Shown in pieces: positions 52,532 to 63,280 of a stretch of DNA of 64,000 nt (positions are counted from its first letter, which is position 1; every line of letters starts with the position of its first letter). A program made the translations under genes and the position numbers. Origin of the DNA: Mesostigma viride (Eukaryota > Streptophyta > Mesostigmatophyceae > Mesostigmatales > Mesostigmataceae); the NCBI GenBank assembly GCA_009746045.1, contig RPFO01000176.1, positions 2,501 to 66,500 on the forward strand, in the 5' to 3' direction. The notes beneath the pieces are model-generated. The model saw only the letters and a list, made by a program, of their open reading frames with translations, made no database searches and was not told the origin of the DNA.

Positions 52532-54325
52532 GTTTGGGTATCTTTGTGCGCCTGAGAGTATCTAGCCTAAAAACATTTTCTGGCCCACCCTTGGAACCAA
52601 GCATGCTTTTATGTTGAATAAAGTTTGGGTAATGTGGTTGGTCACATATCCATGCCCCATGCGTGCTATAAATAGCACCCCCCCCAGGGGGGTACGGTGC
52701 ACATGGGGTTGGAGACATATATAATGCATTATAGACCATTTACACAAATCAGGTGGCCCTGGCCTTTTAAAGGCAGTTTATTAGGATCACAGGCATGCCA
52801 TCAATGCATTCACAGCATGAAATGTCACAGAACTGCACATGCTAGCTAGCAAACAGCCCAAAATAGCTCAGACCGTTATAACGGTGCAAGCTATTTTGGG
52901 ACGGTTGCTAGAACTGCCGTATAGGTTTCCTATCCCAAAGTGGCACAAAACAACAACTAGATGGCCACAAAAGCAATGCCAACACCATGTCCAGCATATA
53001 AGACACAAGCTCATGCTATACAATAGGTGTAAGGCTCATATCAAGGCCTAAAGCGCGCGTACAAAGGGTGGCAAGGAGCTACATCACTAACACATCCAAT
53101 GAACGACAAAACACCTCTATGTTCTTGGAAACAATGAATAAAACAATAGGAATAAGTTGGTAGAATGCTCCCATGCAAACAGGTTATGGGTATCTCCACA
53201 ATTTTCACATGCAATGGATGCAAAACAAGAAGGTGGGCGTTGGCCAGCAAAACAAGAAGCCACGCCTAACACTGGTCAGAAAAAGAACTTGTCTCGGGGT
53301 GCTTGACCAAGGAAAAGCATTGGGTAATCAACGTTACCATATTAGTGACCGATAACAATCGTTACCTCGCTATTTCCGTTGCAGCATCAGCTAACGGTGA
53401 CCAAACATGGTCCAAAATCTGCTTGACCTGATGGTATTCCCCAACCATGACAAGCCGATGCGTAGAGGCAGCAAAACAACAAAAAGACGATCACAACCCC
53501 TCGGTAATAACTCTGATATTAGCTTTAAACGATAGTACAACTATATACGGCTAATAGAACACGCTTGGAGGCTAGAACGTACCAGGTCGGTACAGCAGAT
53601 TACCTTTCTTGCGCGAGCCAGCACGCCAGAGTAATGGACGTAGCCTCGAGCCTTTACTGGCTGCCAATGCTAATAAATCTTGTTGGTAACAACGTACTTA
53701 ATTGATCGATGCGCAGATGTCTGGGAAAATCCGGCCTAGCAACATGCAGCACTCGCACCATCACTGACTGGCCGCTAACATCATTTGCTGCGCCGACCAG
53801 CACCCCGAGACCCATCTACGCATCTCCAAACCTTCCATGGCTAGGGATATTAAATTTTTAGGACATAAGGATCATGCCTACAAAATTTGAGTCCAATACG
53901 TCAAGCCATTCTCTCGTACCAGTCAGTTCTTTGCACCGCCATAGCCGTGCGCGTCAATATTTTTCCTGCACGTCGGTCCCGTTGGACCATGGTACCCCCC
54001 TAACTTTGCTCAAGCATATCTCCCTGGCCAGGTGTCCAAAGTACGGTCTGAAGTGCTCTACGGAAAGCTGACGTCTAGATCTTTCGATCCCCCCAGGTTT
54101 GACCGTTAAATTATTATTGGCGCGGCGCCTGGTTAGCGCACAAACTCAGTCCGTTAGAGTGGTAGGACTTCAACTGGTACCACGAAAACGGCGCGAGAAC
54201 GAGTTAGAAGTCCAGTGGCTTCCGTGGTCTAGTAAGGCTCCGTTTTAGCCACTGACATCTTGATACCCTAGGCTTAGCAGGAATTAACTACTGGCTATAT
54301 TTGGAATAAACGTACACCTATTTAC
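52532..54325. other. LINE 3' UTR and gene-free spacer
   Basis: AATAAA at 52617. A 66-bp imperfect cruciform lies at 52846-52911. The rest to 54325 has no convincing gene. 54276-54325 is a LINE-tail repeat also present at 58574-58620. A tRNA-like stretch near 54137-54180 does not fold into a cloverleaf. Confidence 0.65.
52846..52911. repeat. 66-bp imperfect cruciform
   Basis: Three nested inverted arms: CTAGCAA/TTGCTAG, CCCAAAATAGCT/AGCTATTTTGGG and the central palindrome ACCGTTATAACGGT (52872-52885), with small unpaired gaps. It may be a tiny MITE. Confidence 0.8.
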
Positions 54326-54360
54326 CTGGCTGTCCGCGACACTCCCGGAGCTAGTGTATA

Positions 54361-54472
54361 CCACCCCCCGGGGGGGCATTTTCTGGGGTGGGGGGGTGGG
54401 GGGGGTCTTGACCCCCGACCCCCCCCCCCCCAGTTTTGGGGGGGGGGGGGGGGGGTCGGCCCCCCCAAAATT
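54361..54472. repeat. G/C homopolymer tract, left
   Basis: Alternating runs of C and G up to about 18 bases next to the left inverted repeat. Could form G-quadruplex or hairpin structures. Run lengths are likely unreliable in any assembly. Confidence 0.9.
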
Positions 54473-55690
54473 TATATATCCTTAACCCCTAAATGGTCTG
54501 AGATCCTGCCGATAAATCGGCTGGATCTTCACAATTTTGCAAACCAGATGCCATCCAACCTACCCATATCCAATGGCTGTCCTTGGGGGCCAAGCATGTC
54601 CATGAGTTGCCCTTCGGGTTGGTATATCACAACCTCACATATATGCAGGGTAGGCCATGTTTAACTGCCGTCAAAGTCAGGGGGGTCAAGACGCGCGTTT
54701 TCATTTTTGGTAGAATGTGCATTTTGAATTATGTTATAAGACCTAGGCACCTACCACTTCAGGGATGATAAACAATTAGTTGCTGAACAGTTTGAGCCAT
54801 TGGGGTCATCATTTGGGTGGGTATACCAGCAGTTACACCCAGTACAGCCCATAAGGGTACCGTTGGTAAAAAGCAACCAAGGGAGTAGGGGTGGGCATAC
54901 GACCTCCTAATATGGCCACCAACCATGCCAAACAATACATTTCCCTTCCACAATGATGGGGAAACATAGCTGCATCATCACACTGCCCTTACATGGCACC
55001 TATGTGCAGGTGCCACCTTGTCCATGCACGTAGGTAACGTGGTACGGACACCCTACGCAAGGCATGCATTCTAGGAGGCAGCCACCAACAAACTAGTGGT
55101 GTTGAGCCTATTTCAGCCTGCCCTAGCAAGGATAAACTAGGCCTAAGCTGCTATAGCTTGCCAGGTGATGGCCAGCACACCTGGTGGCACATGCTGTCAA
55201 TGGGAAGCTTTTACTCACCAGTTACGTGCTTGATGATGCCACAGAGACCAGCCAACTGCCTCACACTCATGCAATATGTGTGTGGGAAATGTATAACAAA
55301 CATATATGGAGGTATTCAAACCCATACAGCCTCTAAAACTTATCACCATCACCCTGTAGCAGGTCAACTGACTGAGGGAAGCATCTAAGAATGGTGTTTT
55401 AGAAAGGGGCCAGGCCAGGGTCAAGAAAGAGCATGAATAGTGCAAAAAGAATGTGCTACACAAGCTAGAACGTATATATAAATGTCAAACATCGATAGGA
55501 AAACGATGCTTAAGCTTTACCAGGCATGGATGGCGTTACCTTGGCCCAGGCGGTGGCCGCAAAATGGCGCATTTCGGCACACCAAAGCTGTGCAGCATGG
55601 TCGCTGGATTCGGCGATTTCTGGCCACCCTTGCACGTTTACGACTACTATGTATCATAAAAAGTACAAAGAAACCGATATATCCTTTAAA
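54473..55690. other. Gene-free interior of the TIR unit
   Basis: 1.2 kb with only short frames and no recognised domain or RNA gene. Confidence 0.55.
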
Positions 55691-55849
55691 ATACGCCGGA
55701 AAGGTATTGCTGTCAACGTTTCTATCGTCCGGCCTGATCGCAGTTTTTTCCAGCAAGAACGCTGCCGACACCTATCAAATGGCATTCCCGCGAACCAAAA
55801 ATTGGCCTGTATGATCTTTAGGACGTTTAAAATCAATATCCTAAGTTTG

Positions 55850-55990
55850 GACAGAAAATTCGAACGCAAACGTAAATGCCATGCGTGGGCGCAAGCCGCC
55901 ATGGCCAGGTCGTCGTTTTCCGGAATGCACGTTGTACGTGAAAAAGTACCCTGACCCCTTGTACTTTGACCGGCCAGAACACCTCTATAA
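55850..55990 (-). repeat. Diverged relative of the TTAA transposon interior
   Basis: 55867-55990 resembles the reverse complement of 13880-14005 (shared GGGCGCAAGCCGCCATGG and flanking blocks). Ends and target sites were not found here, so it is an old fragment. Confidence 0.6.
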
Positions 55991-56417
55991 CTTTCTCAAA
56001 AGTATGCAAACCCTAGTACCATGCTGTGAAGAATTTTATAAACTTTCGATCTTCTGAGCTAAACTTTTCCTAATTCTCAATAGATTTCGCGGCATCTGGT
56101 CCCCCGAGAAGGGGCCGATGCATCGGCTGGAACTCGATTTTTGGCGGAAAATCGGCAGCAAGACCATTTAGGGGTTAAGTGTATTAAAAAACAACTCTCT
56201 GCTTGGGCGCGGGTAGTTCCGGTGGGGCGCGGGTAGTTCCGGTGGCAAAACGCAGGGGAAGTGGCGCGGGGGGGGGGAGCGGCCTCTGAGAAGTAAGGAA
56301 TACTAAGCGAAAATGCCACGTAGGGGCACAAAGAGAGACTGGACTGAATCGTATTGAGTTGCTGCAAATCATGATGAAGGGAAGAAGGGTTTAGGGGAGG
56401 GGAAAGGAGTAATATTG

Positions 56418-56618
56418 GTGTTTACTTGCATTCCTCACGGTGACCTTACGCGCGTCACTTGGCTCCCCTGGTCACACAATGCTCCTTTCTAAACCTTTCA
56501 CCTATCACACTACCCTCAGAGGGTAACCAGCTGGTCGATACGTGGTACCTCTTCACCTAATGATATTCCTATTGGTTAATAAAAATACCCATTTACCCGG
56601 AAAAAAAAGGAGTAATAT
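56418..56618 (+). repeat. LINE 3'-tail repeat, copy 1
   Basis: From GTGTTTACTTGCATTCCTC to a CCCATTTACCCGGAAA(n)GGAGTAATATT tail. Recurs at 58658-58850 and, reversed, at 35513-35596. Tail form and position suggest it is the 3' end of a LINE. Confidence 0.75.
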
Positions 56619-56639
56619 TCGGAGTAATCGGCAGCAATT

Positions 56640-58449
56640 TTGTTTGGAAACAGCAGGGTATCATAACACACACGGTGCCGGGATGGATCGATCGGGACAT
56701 GTCCTATATGCCATGGGTTCAAGGAGGCTTGGGCTTACATAATATGGAGTGGCGTTTATGGTCAGTGTACACCAGACAGATCTTAACCGCGTTCATAGGC
56801 GTAAACGCACACCCTGGTTGTATGTTGGCACAAGAAGCTCTCGCCACAACCTATACCCACACCAATGGTACATCATGGCACTTGGGGGCAGCAATACTTA
56901 CATGTGCGCTCACTTCGTACAAAGGCTTACCATGGTACTGGGCACGTATGTGGAAAGGTTATAAGAACCTAAAACCGGACAGAATTGCTCACCCTACCAC
57001 GAGGGAAGAGGTGGCACGCCAACCATTATCAAAGAGACAACCAGCGCAGGCCAGAAATTATATTTCAATGATTTGCTGCGCGATAGTGAGCATAATGTGT
57101 TTGGTGTTTTAAGCGGCCGCAACCCATATGAGGGCTTTTTGACGGCCACCCCGCCAGTTACGCGAATCATCGATTTATACGCGGCTGACGGTGACCGATA
57201 TCGCCTTCTGACATACACGGAAATCAGCGCGTGGATCGCAAACATGCCCAGCCGACCAGCTTGGGACAACCTTCTACAAGCAATTCCCGCAGGATGGCAT
57301 ACCCTCATGACAACCCCGCGCAAACCCCTACAAATCGGGGAATGGGTGAGCTATTACCCGGATCGCGACACGTCCGTACATAAGGGCTGCATCGTTGCGG
57401 TCGCGTCGACGTGCGTTACCATACAATTGCTCCAGGAGACACCAGACGGTCTGAAAGGACTTCTCGGCAAATTGATTACATCGTATGCCTACATTCCAGC
57501 ATGTCAATGTCACCGCATTCGAGTGGTCCCGTGGTCACTGTCACAGGCGTGCATGTTACCCCTGGACCCCACCACAGTGATACGTGACACCACATGGCTA
57601 CATGTTGGCAAGGGGCGCCTGGACACGCTTGCTCTAGACCCGCTAGAATTTGGGTGGGTCCTCACATCTGGCGGCACCCCAACGACGAAGTGCCTTTTCG
57701 AGTACACGGCAGACTGGGGATACCGGCTACTTCTACATAAAAATCATAGGATGCACCCGGGTCGCCTGCGCTGGCACCCCGAGTGGCCGGGCTACACCTG
57801 GATCAAGAACATTACCTTGGCAGTTGATCACCCATTGGTTGACAAGCGGGCCACCGACGTCCAGCACCTGCTTATGCATCGGGCCATCGGGGTCAATTCC
57901 CAACTGCACCACCGGTACTCCCACGCGGCGGCGTGCTTATGCAACTTTCCAGATGAAACAATTGAGCACAGATTTCTGGACTGCCAACTCGCAGGGGTTT
58001 GGCAATGGCTGCTGGGTATATGGGCCAAGTGGATGGCTATTACAGCTCCCCCCACCACCGTCACACTATCTACGGTTATTTTCGGCATCACGGGATTACG
58101 GGACGCGAGCCTCACAGCCAACCAGATGGCATGGATATGGCTCCGCACGACGATGCTTCACACCATATGGCAAGTTCGCAACGAGACCGTATTCACGTTA
58201 CGTGCCGCGTACACGAGAGGTGCCGTGGTCCGCCGGTTTATCTCATCTTGGAACCTGGCTATGCGTCGTTACTGGCTCCTGGCGACGGAACAACACAAAG
58301 TATGGGACCCGGGCCCTAACAATGACACCCCCAGCCCACTGGAAGTCTTCCATGCACTCATGGGCATGAACCACGTCTTTACACGTATGCCGGATGACGA
58401 TATATCTACAGTACACTGGCTACCTTGGTCGCAGGGCGCGCCTTATTAA
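56640..58449 (+). pseudogene. 5'-truncated second LINE ORF2 fragment
   Basis: Homologous to the C-terminal 600 residues of the LINE at 50750-52531 (NFVWK, GWIDRDMSYMPW, WYWARMWKGY, GRNPYEGFL, CLCNFPDETIEHRFLDC, WIWLRTTML). It begins after RT, immediately following a GGAGTAATATT tail. One frameshift near 57020-57090 joins the two readable parts. It is diverged from the first LINE, so it is a separate subfamily. Confidence 0.88.
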
Positions 58450-58570
58450 TGCGGGCACCCCAATTTAGGCACAACTAGGCATTTCAGGCTATTTTTGGCA
58501 TACCTGGGTCACCTTAACTGTTATATGGAAATAAACTAACACCCATTTCACCGGAAAGGAGTAATATTAG
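58450..58570 (+). other. 3' UTR and tail of the second LINE
   Basis: AATAAA at 58529-58534, then CCCATTTCACCGGAAAGGAGTAATATT. Directly followed by another LINE tail (58574-58643). Confidence 0.75.
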
Positions 58571-58573
58571 CAG

Positions 58574-58643
58574 GGATTAACTACTGGCTATATTTGGAAT
58601 AAACGTACACCTATTTACCTGGAAAAAGGAGTAATATTTATAC
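58574..58643 (+). repeat. LINE-tail repeat with intact target of the TIR unit
   Basis: Near-identical to 54276-54325 but continuing through TTTACCTGGAAAAAGGAG, i.e. the empty version of the site occupied by the 4.7 kb TIR unit. Confidence 0.8.
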
Positions 58644-58657
58644 CTGGGACGCAACAG

Positions 58658-58857
58658 GGTGTTTACTTGCATTCCTCACGGTGACCTTACGCGCGTCACT
58701 TGGCTCCCCTGGTCACATAATGCTCCCGTTCTAAACCTTTCACCTATCACACTACCCTCAGTGGGTAACCAGCTGGTCGATACGTGGTACCTCTTAACCT
58801 ACCGATATTCCGCTATTGGTTAATAAAAAATACCCATTTACCCGGAAAATATTTATA
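58658..58857 (+). repeat. LINE 3'-tail repeat, copy 2
   Basis: Second copy of 56418-56618, ending in a CCCATTTACCCGGAAA tail that passes into the G/C tract. Confidence 0.75.
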
Positions 58858-58861
58858 TTTC

Positions 58862-59010
58862 AGGGAGGGGGGGGGGGGGGGTCTGCATCCAAAAACCCCT
58901 AACCCCCCCCCCCCCCATTTTCTTGGGGGGGGGGGGGGGGGGCCAACCCCTTACCCCCCGCCCCCCCAGTTTTGGGGGTGGGGGGGTGGGGGGGGCTACC
59001 CCCCCCCCCC
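58862..59010. repeat. G/C homopolymer tract, right
   Basis: Runs of G and C up to about 18 bases beside the right inverted repeat, similar in style but not identical to 54361-54472. Confidence 0.9.
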
Positions 59011-59116
59011 TGTATACACTAGCTCCGGGAGTGTCGCGGACAGCCAGTTACCTGTAAAAGTGTTTTTTTTATGTACCCCTTCATACACGTACACGTGTAC
59101 GCGTGCATTCCTGTAA

Positions 59117-60824
59117 ATATACGAAGGCAAAATGAAAAAAGTTAAAACGTTAGCCGCCGACAATCTGGAGCGTCCGATGATGGATCCAACGGACGCGATA
59201 AACCCGCTAAGTTAGCGGCTCGGGTCGTCCGTACAAATACTAAATCACCAAACAACCAATACAAAACAAGCAAACTACGGAAAACAAACGGCCTTCGGCC
59301 CCAACGGTCACAAATCCAACGGAAACGACCCGAAATCGATAAGACCACCGAAACGACGCAGCCGCAGGCCACGCCGCCGGACGAAAAACAAAGTGACGTG
59401 CTCCGCGAGCAATTTGCTGGCTGGCGATGGCAGGAAACGTACGCTAGAAAATTGGGATGGGGAATGCGCAGCCATGGTTTTATACGTCAAAATTTTATGT
59501 TTGAAGAGCAAGTACAAAATTTTCTGAGCTGGAGGTGCGTCAACGGAGTGATACCTGCGTGGGAGAGGTCCGCGTCGCTATGGCGACCTGGAAATGGAAT
59601 GTCGTTGTAGATTTAGGTATTCTATTATAGGAATTTAGGTATAGTATCATGCTTAATTGCTTTACGTACTGGGTGCCTAGTAAAATCAGTTTGCTGTTCG
59701 TGGAAGGCGTGGGGTGGGGCCGACGAGTTTCTGGTGTCATCATATTGGAAAGAACGCTGGATTTTTTGCCACGGGACGTAACTGGCGATGCCGATGGTGA
59801 GGCGTACTACCTACCGGGGTACTACCTGCTCTCTTTCTGATGCATTTTCATGGTTGCGTTCTTTCCTTTTCACCGAATCCACCTAGTCGCAGCAAAGACA
59901 TAGCGTAGCGTTGCGTTTTATTTTCTTAGCCGTGCAGGACGCCATCTTCATGGTCCTTCGAATGTCCGTTAACGTCCGTTCGGTTGCCCAAGGATCTGTG
60001 ATGCTTTTTTCTGGAATATACTGGGCTTGGAAAGCCCCTCTGGATGCTTGCCTGGTCACGGGTTTGGGGCGTCATTTACATTCATGGTGCTTTCTGCGTA
60101 AGCTGACTGGCTTCGCACGTGGATTTTCACTGGACTGAAGAGCGCGTCTGCTAGCATGTTTACGTGGTGTATAAGGTGATCAATCAACTATTTGTTTATA
60201 GCAGGTGTGACAATAGAAGGTGTGTTATATATTTCTTCATCAAGCATGTCAAAAGTAATCTCCACTCGCTTACAACCTGAATTTTGCTTTGCTGGGTCTG
60301 CTGTGTTTGTGTCTCACTGTGCAGGCTATCCCCTTGGTTGATCAACCAGGTGCTTTTTGGTGGCAGCGGGGCCATATACTCTTCTTGGCGTTTTTCATCC
60401 ATGGCATGTCAACGGCAACGCATGCATGCCAGCCCCTAAACAAGAAAACACTAAACCAAAGAATGGAATTCAGGGCATCATGGTCATGAGCAGGGTAACA
60501 GCAGCATTAATATTAAATGGGCATGATGTCAACAGGAAAACACTAAGTCACGTGAGGAAACAGCCTGGACGTGGCCGTGTGCCAAATTACTTTGTGTAGT
60601 CCGCGCATTTCCGGCGCAAGTCGCCGGCCGGACCTTGTGACAGCGCCAGAATCATGATTAACATTGTATGACTTTTGTAGGTAGAAAAATGTCTGTGGAG
60701 ACGCTGTGCGTCGCGCTTAAATATTTTAATATAATTTTAATGAAAAGTTTGAAAATTTTCGTAAACCTTACCTAAGCTTAGCCGCTAGGCGGCTAAGCTT
60801 AGCCAACTGACATGTGCACATCGA
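59117..60824 (+). repeat. 1.7 kb subtelomeric repeat, copy 3
   Basis: 1708 bp, same start and end as copies 1 and 2, with the 13-bp-arm hairpin at 60773-60801. Followed by ATAGTCTCC and an A run, then by the first 37 bp of a further unit (60851-60887), implying a once longer tandem array. Confidence 0.88.
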
Positions 60825-60887
60825 TATAGTCTCCAAAAAAAAAATGTGTGATACGAAGGCGAAATGCATAAAGTTGAAACGTTAGCC

Positions 60888-61546
60888 TAAACCCTGCGAC
60901 CCTTGCAGCCTTGCTGCGACAGCCGAAAACTTGTGACAGTCGATCGACTGCCATGGTTCGACAGGTTTGACAGCTATGTCGGGTAAACACCGGGGTTAAG
61001 CTTGATAAGGGTTTGTACTGCGATGACGTCGCGGGGAGGGCTTCCGGGCGGCCCTCATCCCAAGTTGAAACCAATGACGCGCTTATGGAGGTGTTTTCCC
61101 GCGGGCATGCGCGTGCGCATCGGCCATATTATCCATATGCATATCATGATGGCGTTCCTGATATTTGTTGCAACAATCTCGCTCACGTCTTGCTCTAGGA
61201 TTGGCGCCATCGCCACATCCGAATTTGATGACGGTACGTCCGGTCCTAATACATGAAATAATCTACTGCTCGCGCGCAGCTAGTACTACGTGTGCATTCT
61301 TCCACATATATATATATAATTATATATATTCATTGAGAATGATAAATTACGGAGGTGAGATTGGCATGCAACATAAGGACCCCCCCCCCCCCAAAAGAAG
61401 AACCCTAAAGAAAATAATAGTAATCTGACACGGACATGCAAGGATCACGCCAGCTGCACAAGGTACAACATAACTACATCACAAAACTACGACACGCAGC
61501 AACATCGCTGCCGGCCGGCCCACCAGGCCTGGGTCGATCGAGGGAT
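60888..61546. other. Spacer with AT microsatellite and C run
   Basis: No gene seen. (TA)n at 61305-61330 and C12 at 61381-61392. Confidence 0.6.
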
Positions 61547-61850
61547 CTAGACCGCATGGGTCGCGACAAAGTCGGCCCGGCTGCGGCGGAATAACACATC
61601 AGCCACGGTGCGAGTGAGGGCGAGTGACAGGCGCTGCCGCCAATACGAGGACCACGTGCGGGCAGACCACGGGGTGGTCTGACCCTCGAGGTCGAGGCGG
61701 TCTTCACGGCGCTGGCAGCTCGTGGAAAAACTCCGCCGTTTGGGGCCCATGGCCCCGAACTCCTCAAGGACAAAGGGGATGACCCGGTGGGGCCCCACAT
61801 TGCCGTAGGAGGCAAACTTGTCGCGCTCAGCCACAGCTATATATATAGTC
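61547..61850 (-). pseudogene. LINE ORF2 C-terminal fragment, second subfamily
   Basis: The last about 90 residues (GPHRVIPFVLEEFGAMGP ... RTWSSYWRQRLSLALTR) are clearly homologous to the LINE end at 30564-30900 but diverged at DNA level. 5' truncated beside an AT-rich stretch at 61840-61875. Confidence 0.85.
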
Positions 61851-62749
61851 GCCAATATAAAATATATATTATTGCCACCCATATCTAATTATGCTTATAT
61901 AGTAGTGTATAGTTTAGCCCTGGCAGCTCTCTCCAGCAGCCGTCTATGATGGCATGGTCTATTGCCTATCTACTAGCTACCTATATCGTTCGCCATGAGC
62001 TTACAATACAATGTCATCTTGTCGATATTCCGCTATGCGCTGGCTATGATTAGCTTATATATAGAGGCAGCGCCTGCTGCAAATAAAAGCTGCATGCGCA
62101 TATATATGTATATATAGTGCAGGTTTGCAGACGTGCCGTCTCATGACTGATTCGGTGGGACGTCTATGGGACGCTGGTGGGACAATGTCAGCTTGGTGGC
62201 GCCCCCCCCCAATTGCTTACCTCGGCGGGCCAATTGCCCATTTCCCAAACTCATGATCATCTATAGGTGGGTCACTGAGCTCAGCACGGTGGGCCGTCCC
62301 GACTTCCTGAGTTTGTCCCACCTTCTTGTGAATGGGGCGCATCCCACGGTCGAGGCGAGCAGTCCACTCATGTAGTGCAGCTGCCAGAGTTAATTGCGGG
62401 CGTGCAGCTTTAATAATCCGTTCCCAGCTTTATCAACTGGTGCTGGTAGTACTATCGAATGATCATGCAGAATTCAATGGGCTATAGTACCTGACTTGAT
62501 GCCATGGTTTCTACATGTACTGTATCGGCTACAGGCGGTACTACTAGCGCTGTCATTCAGTATACACTTAAAAAATGTAAAATTGATGCCATGGTTTATT
62601 TTATCGGCTGCAGACATTAGCGCTGCCATTCATCACACTTACTGATGTACGTGTACTGCAGCATAAATACCCTTGTTAGTAGTTGACGGCCAGCCCCGAT
62701 AAAATGAGCTCGACTAGCTCCTCCACCAATTTCTGATCTGCCGCTGCAG
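61851..62749. other. AT-rich region with a degenerate 90-bp tandem repeat
   Basis: Two diverged copies of TTGATGCCATGGTTT...AGCGCTG.CATTCA lie at 62498-62575 and 62583-62645. A 69-codon frame (62166-62375) is not recognised. The end of the region carries a good splice acceptor at 62749. Confidence 0.5.
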
Positions 62750-63280
62750 GGAGACCGCTGCAAGGAGTGGGTGGCCTTCATGCTTCTTCGGCATCATGGA
62801 GTGCCGCGGGTCAAAAGGGCGCCCAACGGAGCGTTTTGGAGCCTGCCATTGACGCCGGAGCAGCGGCGACATCAGCCCATGGCACATCCGAGGTATGGGA
62901 CAGCGTTTTAGAAACTATATATACTACCTGAGCCTCGTGCGATGAAATATCTACGAAGGCTTTGCAGTGAAATACCTACAAAGTGGAGACAGGTCTTGTG
63001 TAAGTTTCGAAGTTCTAACAATTCCGCTTACATGCCTGGAACATATAGGACTTATTCACACACAGTTGCAAAGGGAAAGAGCCTGATTCCACGATACATT
63101 CTTACATGCTATATGACACAGGGGCTTACATTCAGCACAATTATTAATGCATTTGTACTTTGGCATTTATTACGCATCTTCATGCGTCTATTTCCTTCAT
63201 CCAATCTTGTTATGCTTTTTTACATGTGCAGAACCTGGAACCCAGTGTAGCGCATCGGAGACGCCTGACGGAGGAGTTAG
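62750..63280 (+). CDS. Candidate spliced host gene, three internal exons
   Basis: Exons 62750-62892, 62968-62992 and 63232-63280 each sit between AG and GT (CCGCTGCAG / GTATGG; GGCTTTGCAG / GTCTTG; ACATGTGCAG / GTATGC). Their phases join without a stop: the first begins GDRCKEWVAFMLLRHHGVPR, the second adds EIPTKWRQ and the third NLEPSVAHRRRLTEEL. Start, stop and further exons were not located. Family unknown. Transcript evidence is lacking. Confidence 0.45.

Larger units (their letters stand above)
45926..52700 (+). mobile_element. Near full-length L1-like LINE
   Basis: 5' leader, ORF1 with RRM-like and zinc-knuckle segments, ORF2 with APE endonuclease, RT and a C-terminal zinc finger, and a 3' UTR with AATAAA at 52617-52622. 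Several frame breaks and one nested LINE insertion show that it is inactive as read. The exact 5' end is not defined. Confidence 0.85.
54326..59047. mobile_element. 4.7 kb unit with 35-bp perfect terminal inverted repeats
   Basis: Ends begin CTGGCTGTCCGCGAC (54326-54360) and are exactly inverted at 59013-59047, flanked by TTAC on each side (54322-54325, 59048-59051). The uninterrupted site exists at 58597-58640 (TTTACCTGGAAAAAGG), and the outer flanks here match its two halves. No transposase is visible. G/C homopolymer tracts lie just inside both ends. The interior holds a LINE fragment and LINE tails. Confidence 0.75.

Noticed and set aside
54137..54180. tRNA-like stretch (ACTCAGTCCGTTAGAGTGGTAG)
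   Set aside because: It resembles a tRNA D-arm, but no acceptor stem, anticodon stem or box B can be placed, so no tRNA gene is called.
55526..55954. 142-residue frame in the TIR unit
   Set aside because: It overlaps other frames on both strands and part of it is transposon-derived non-coding DNA (55867-55990).
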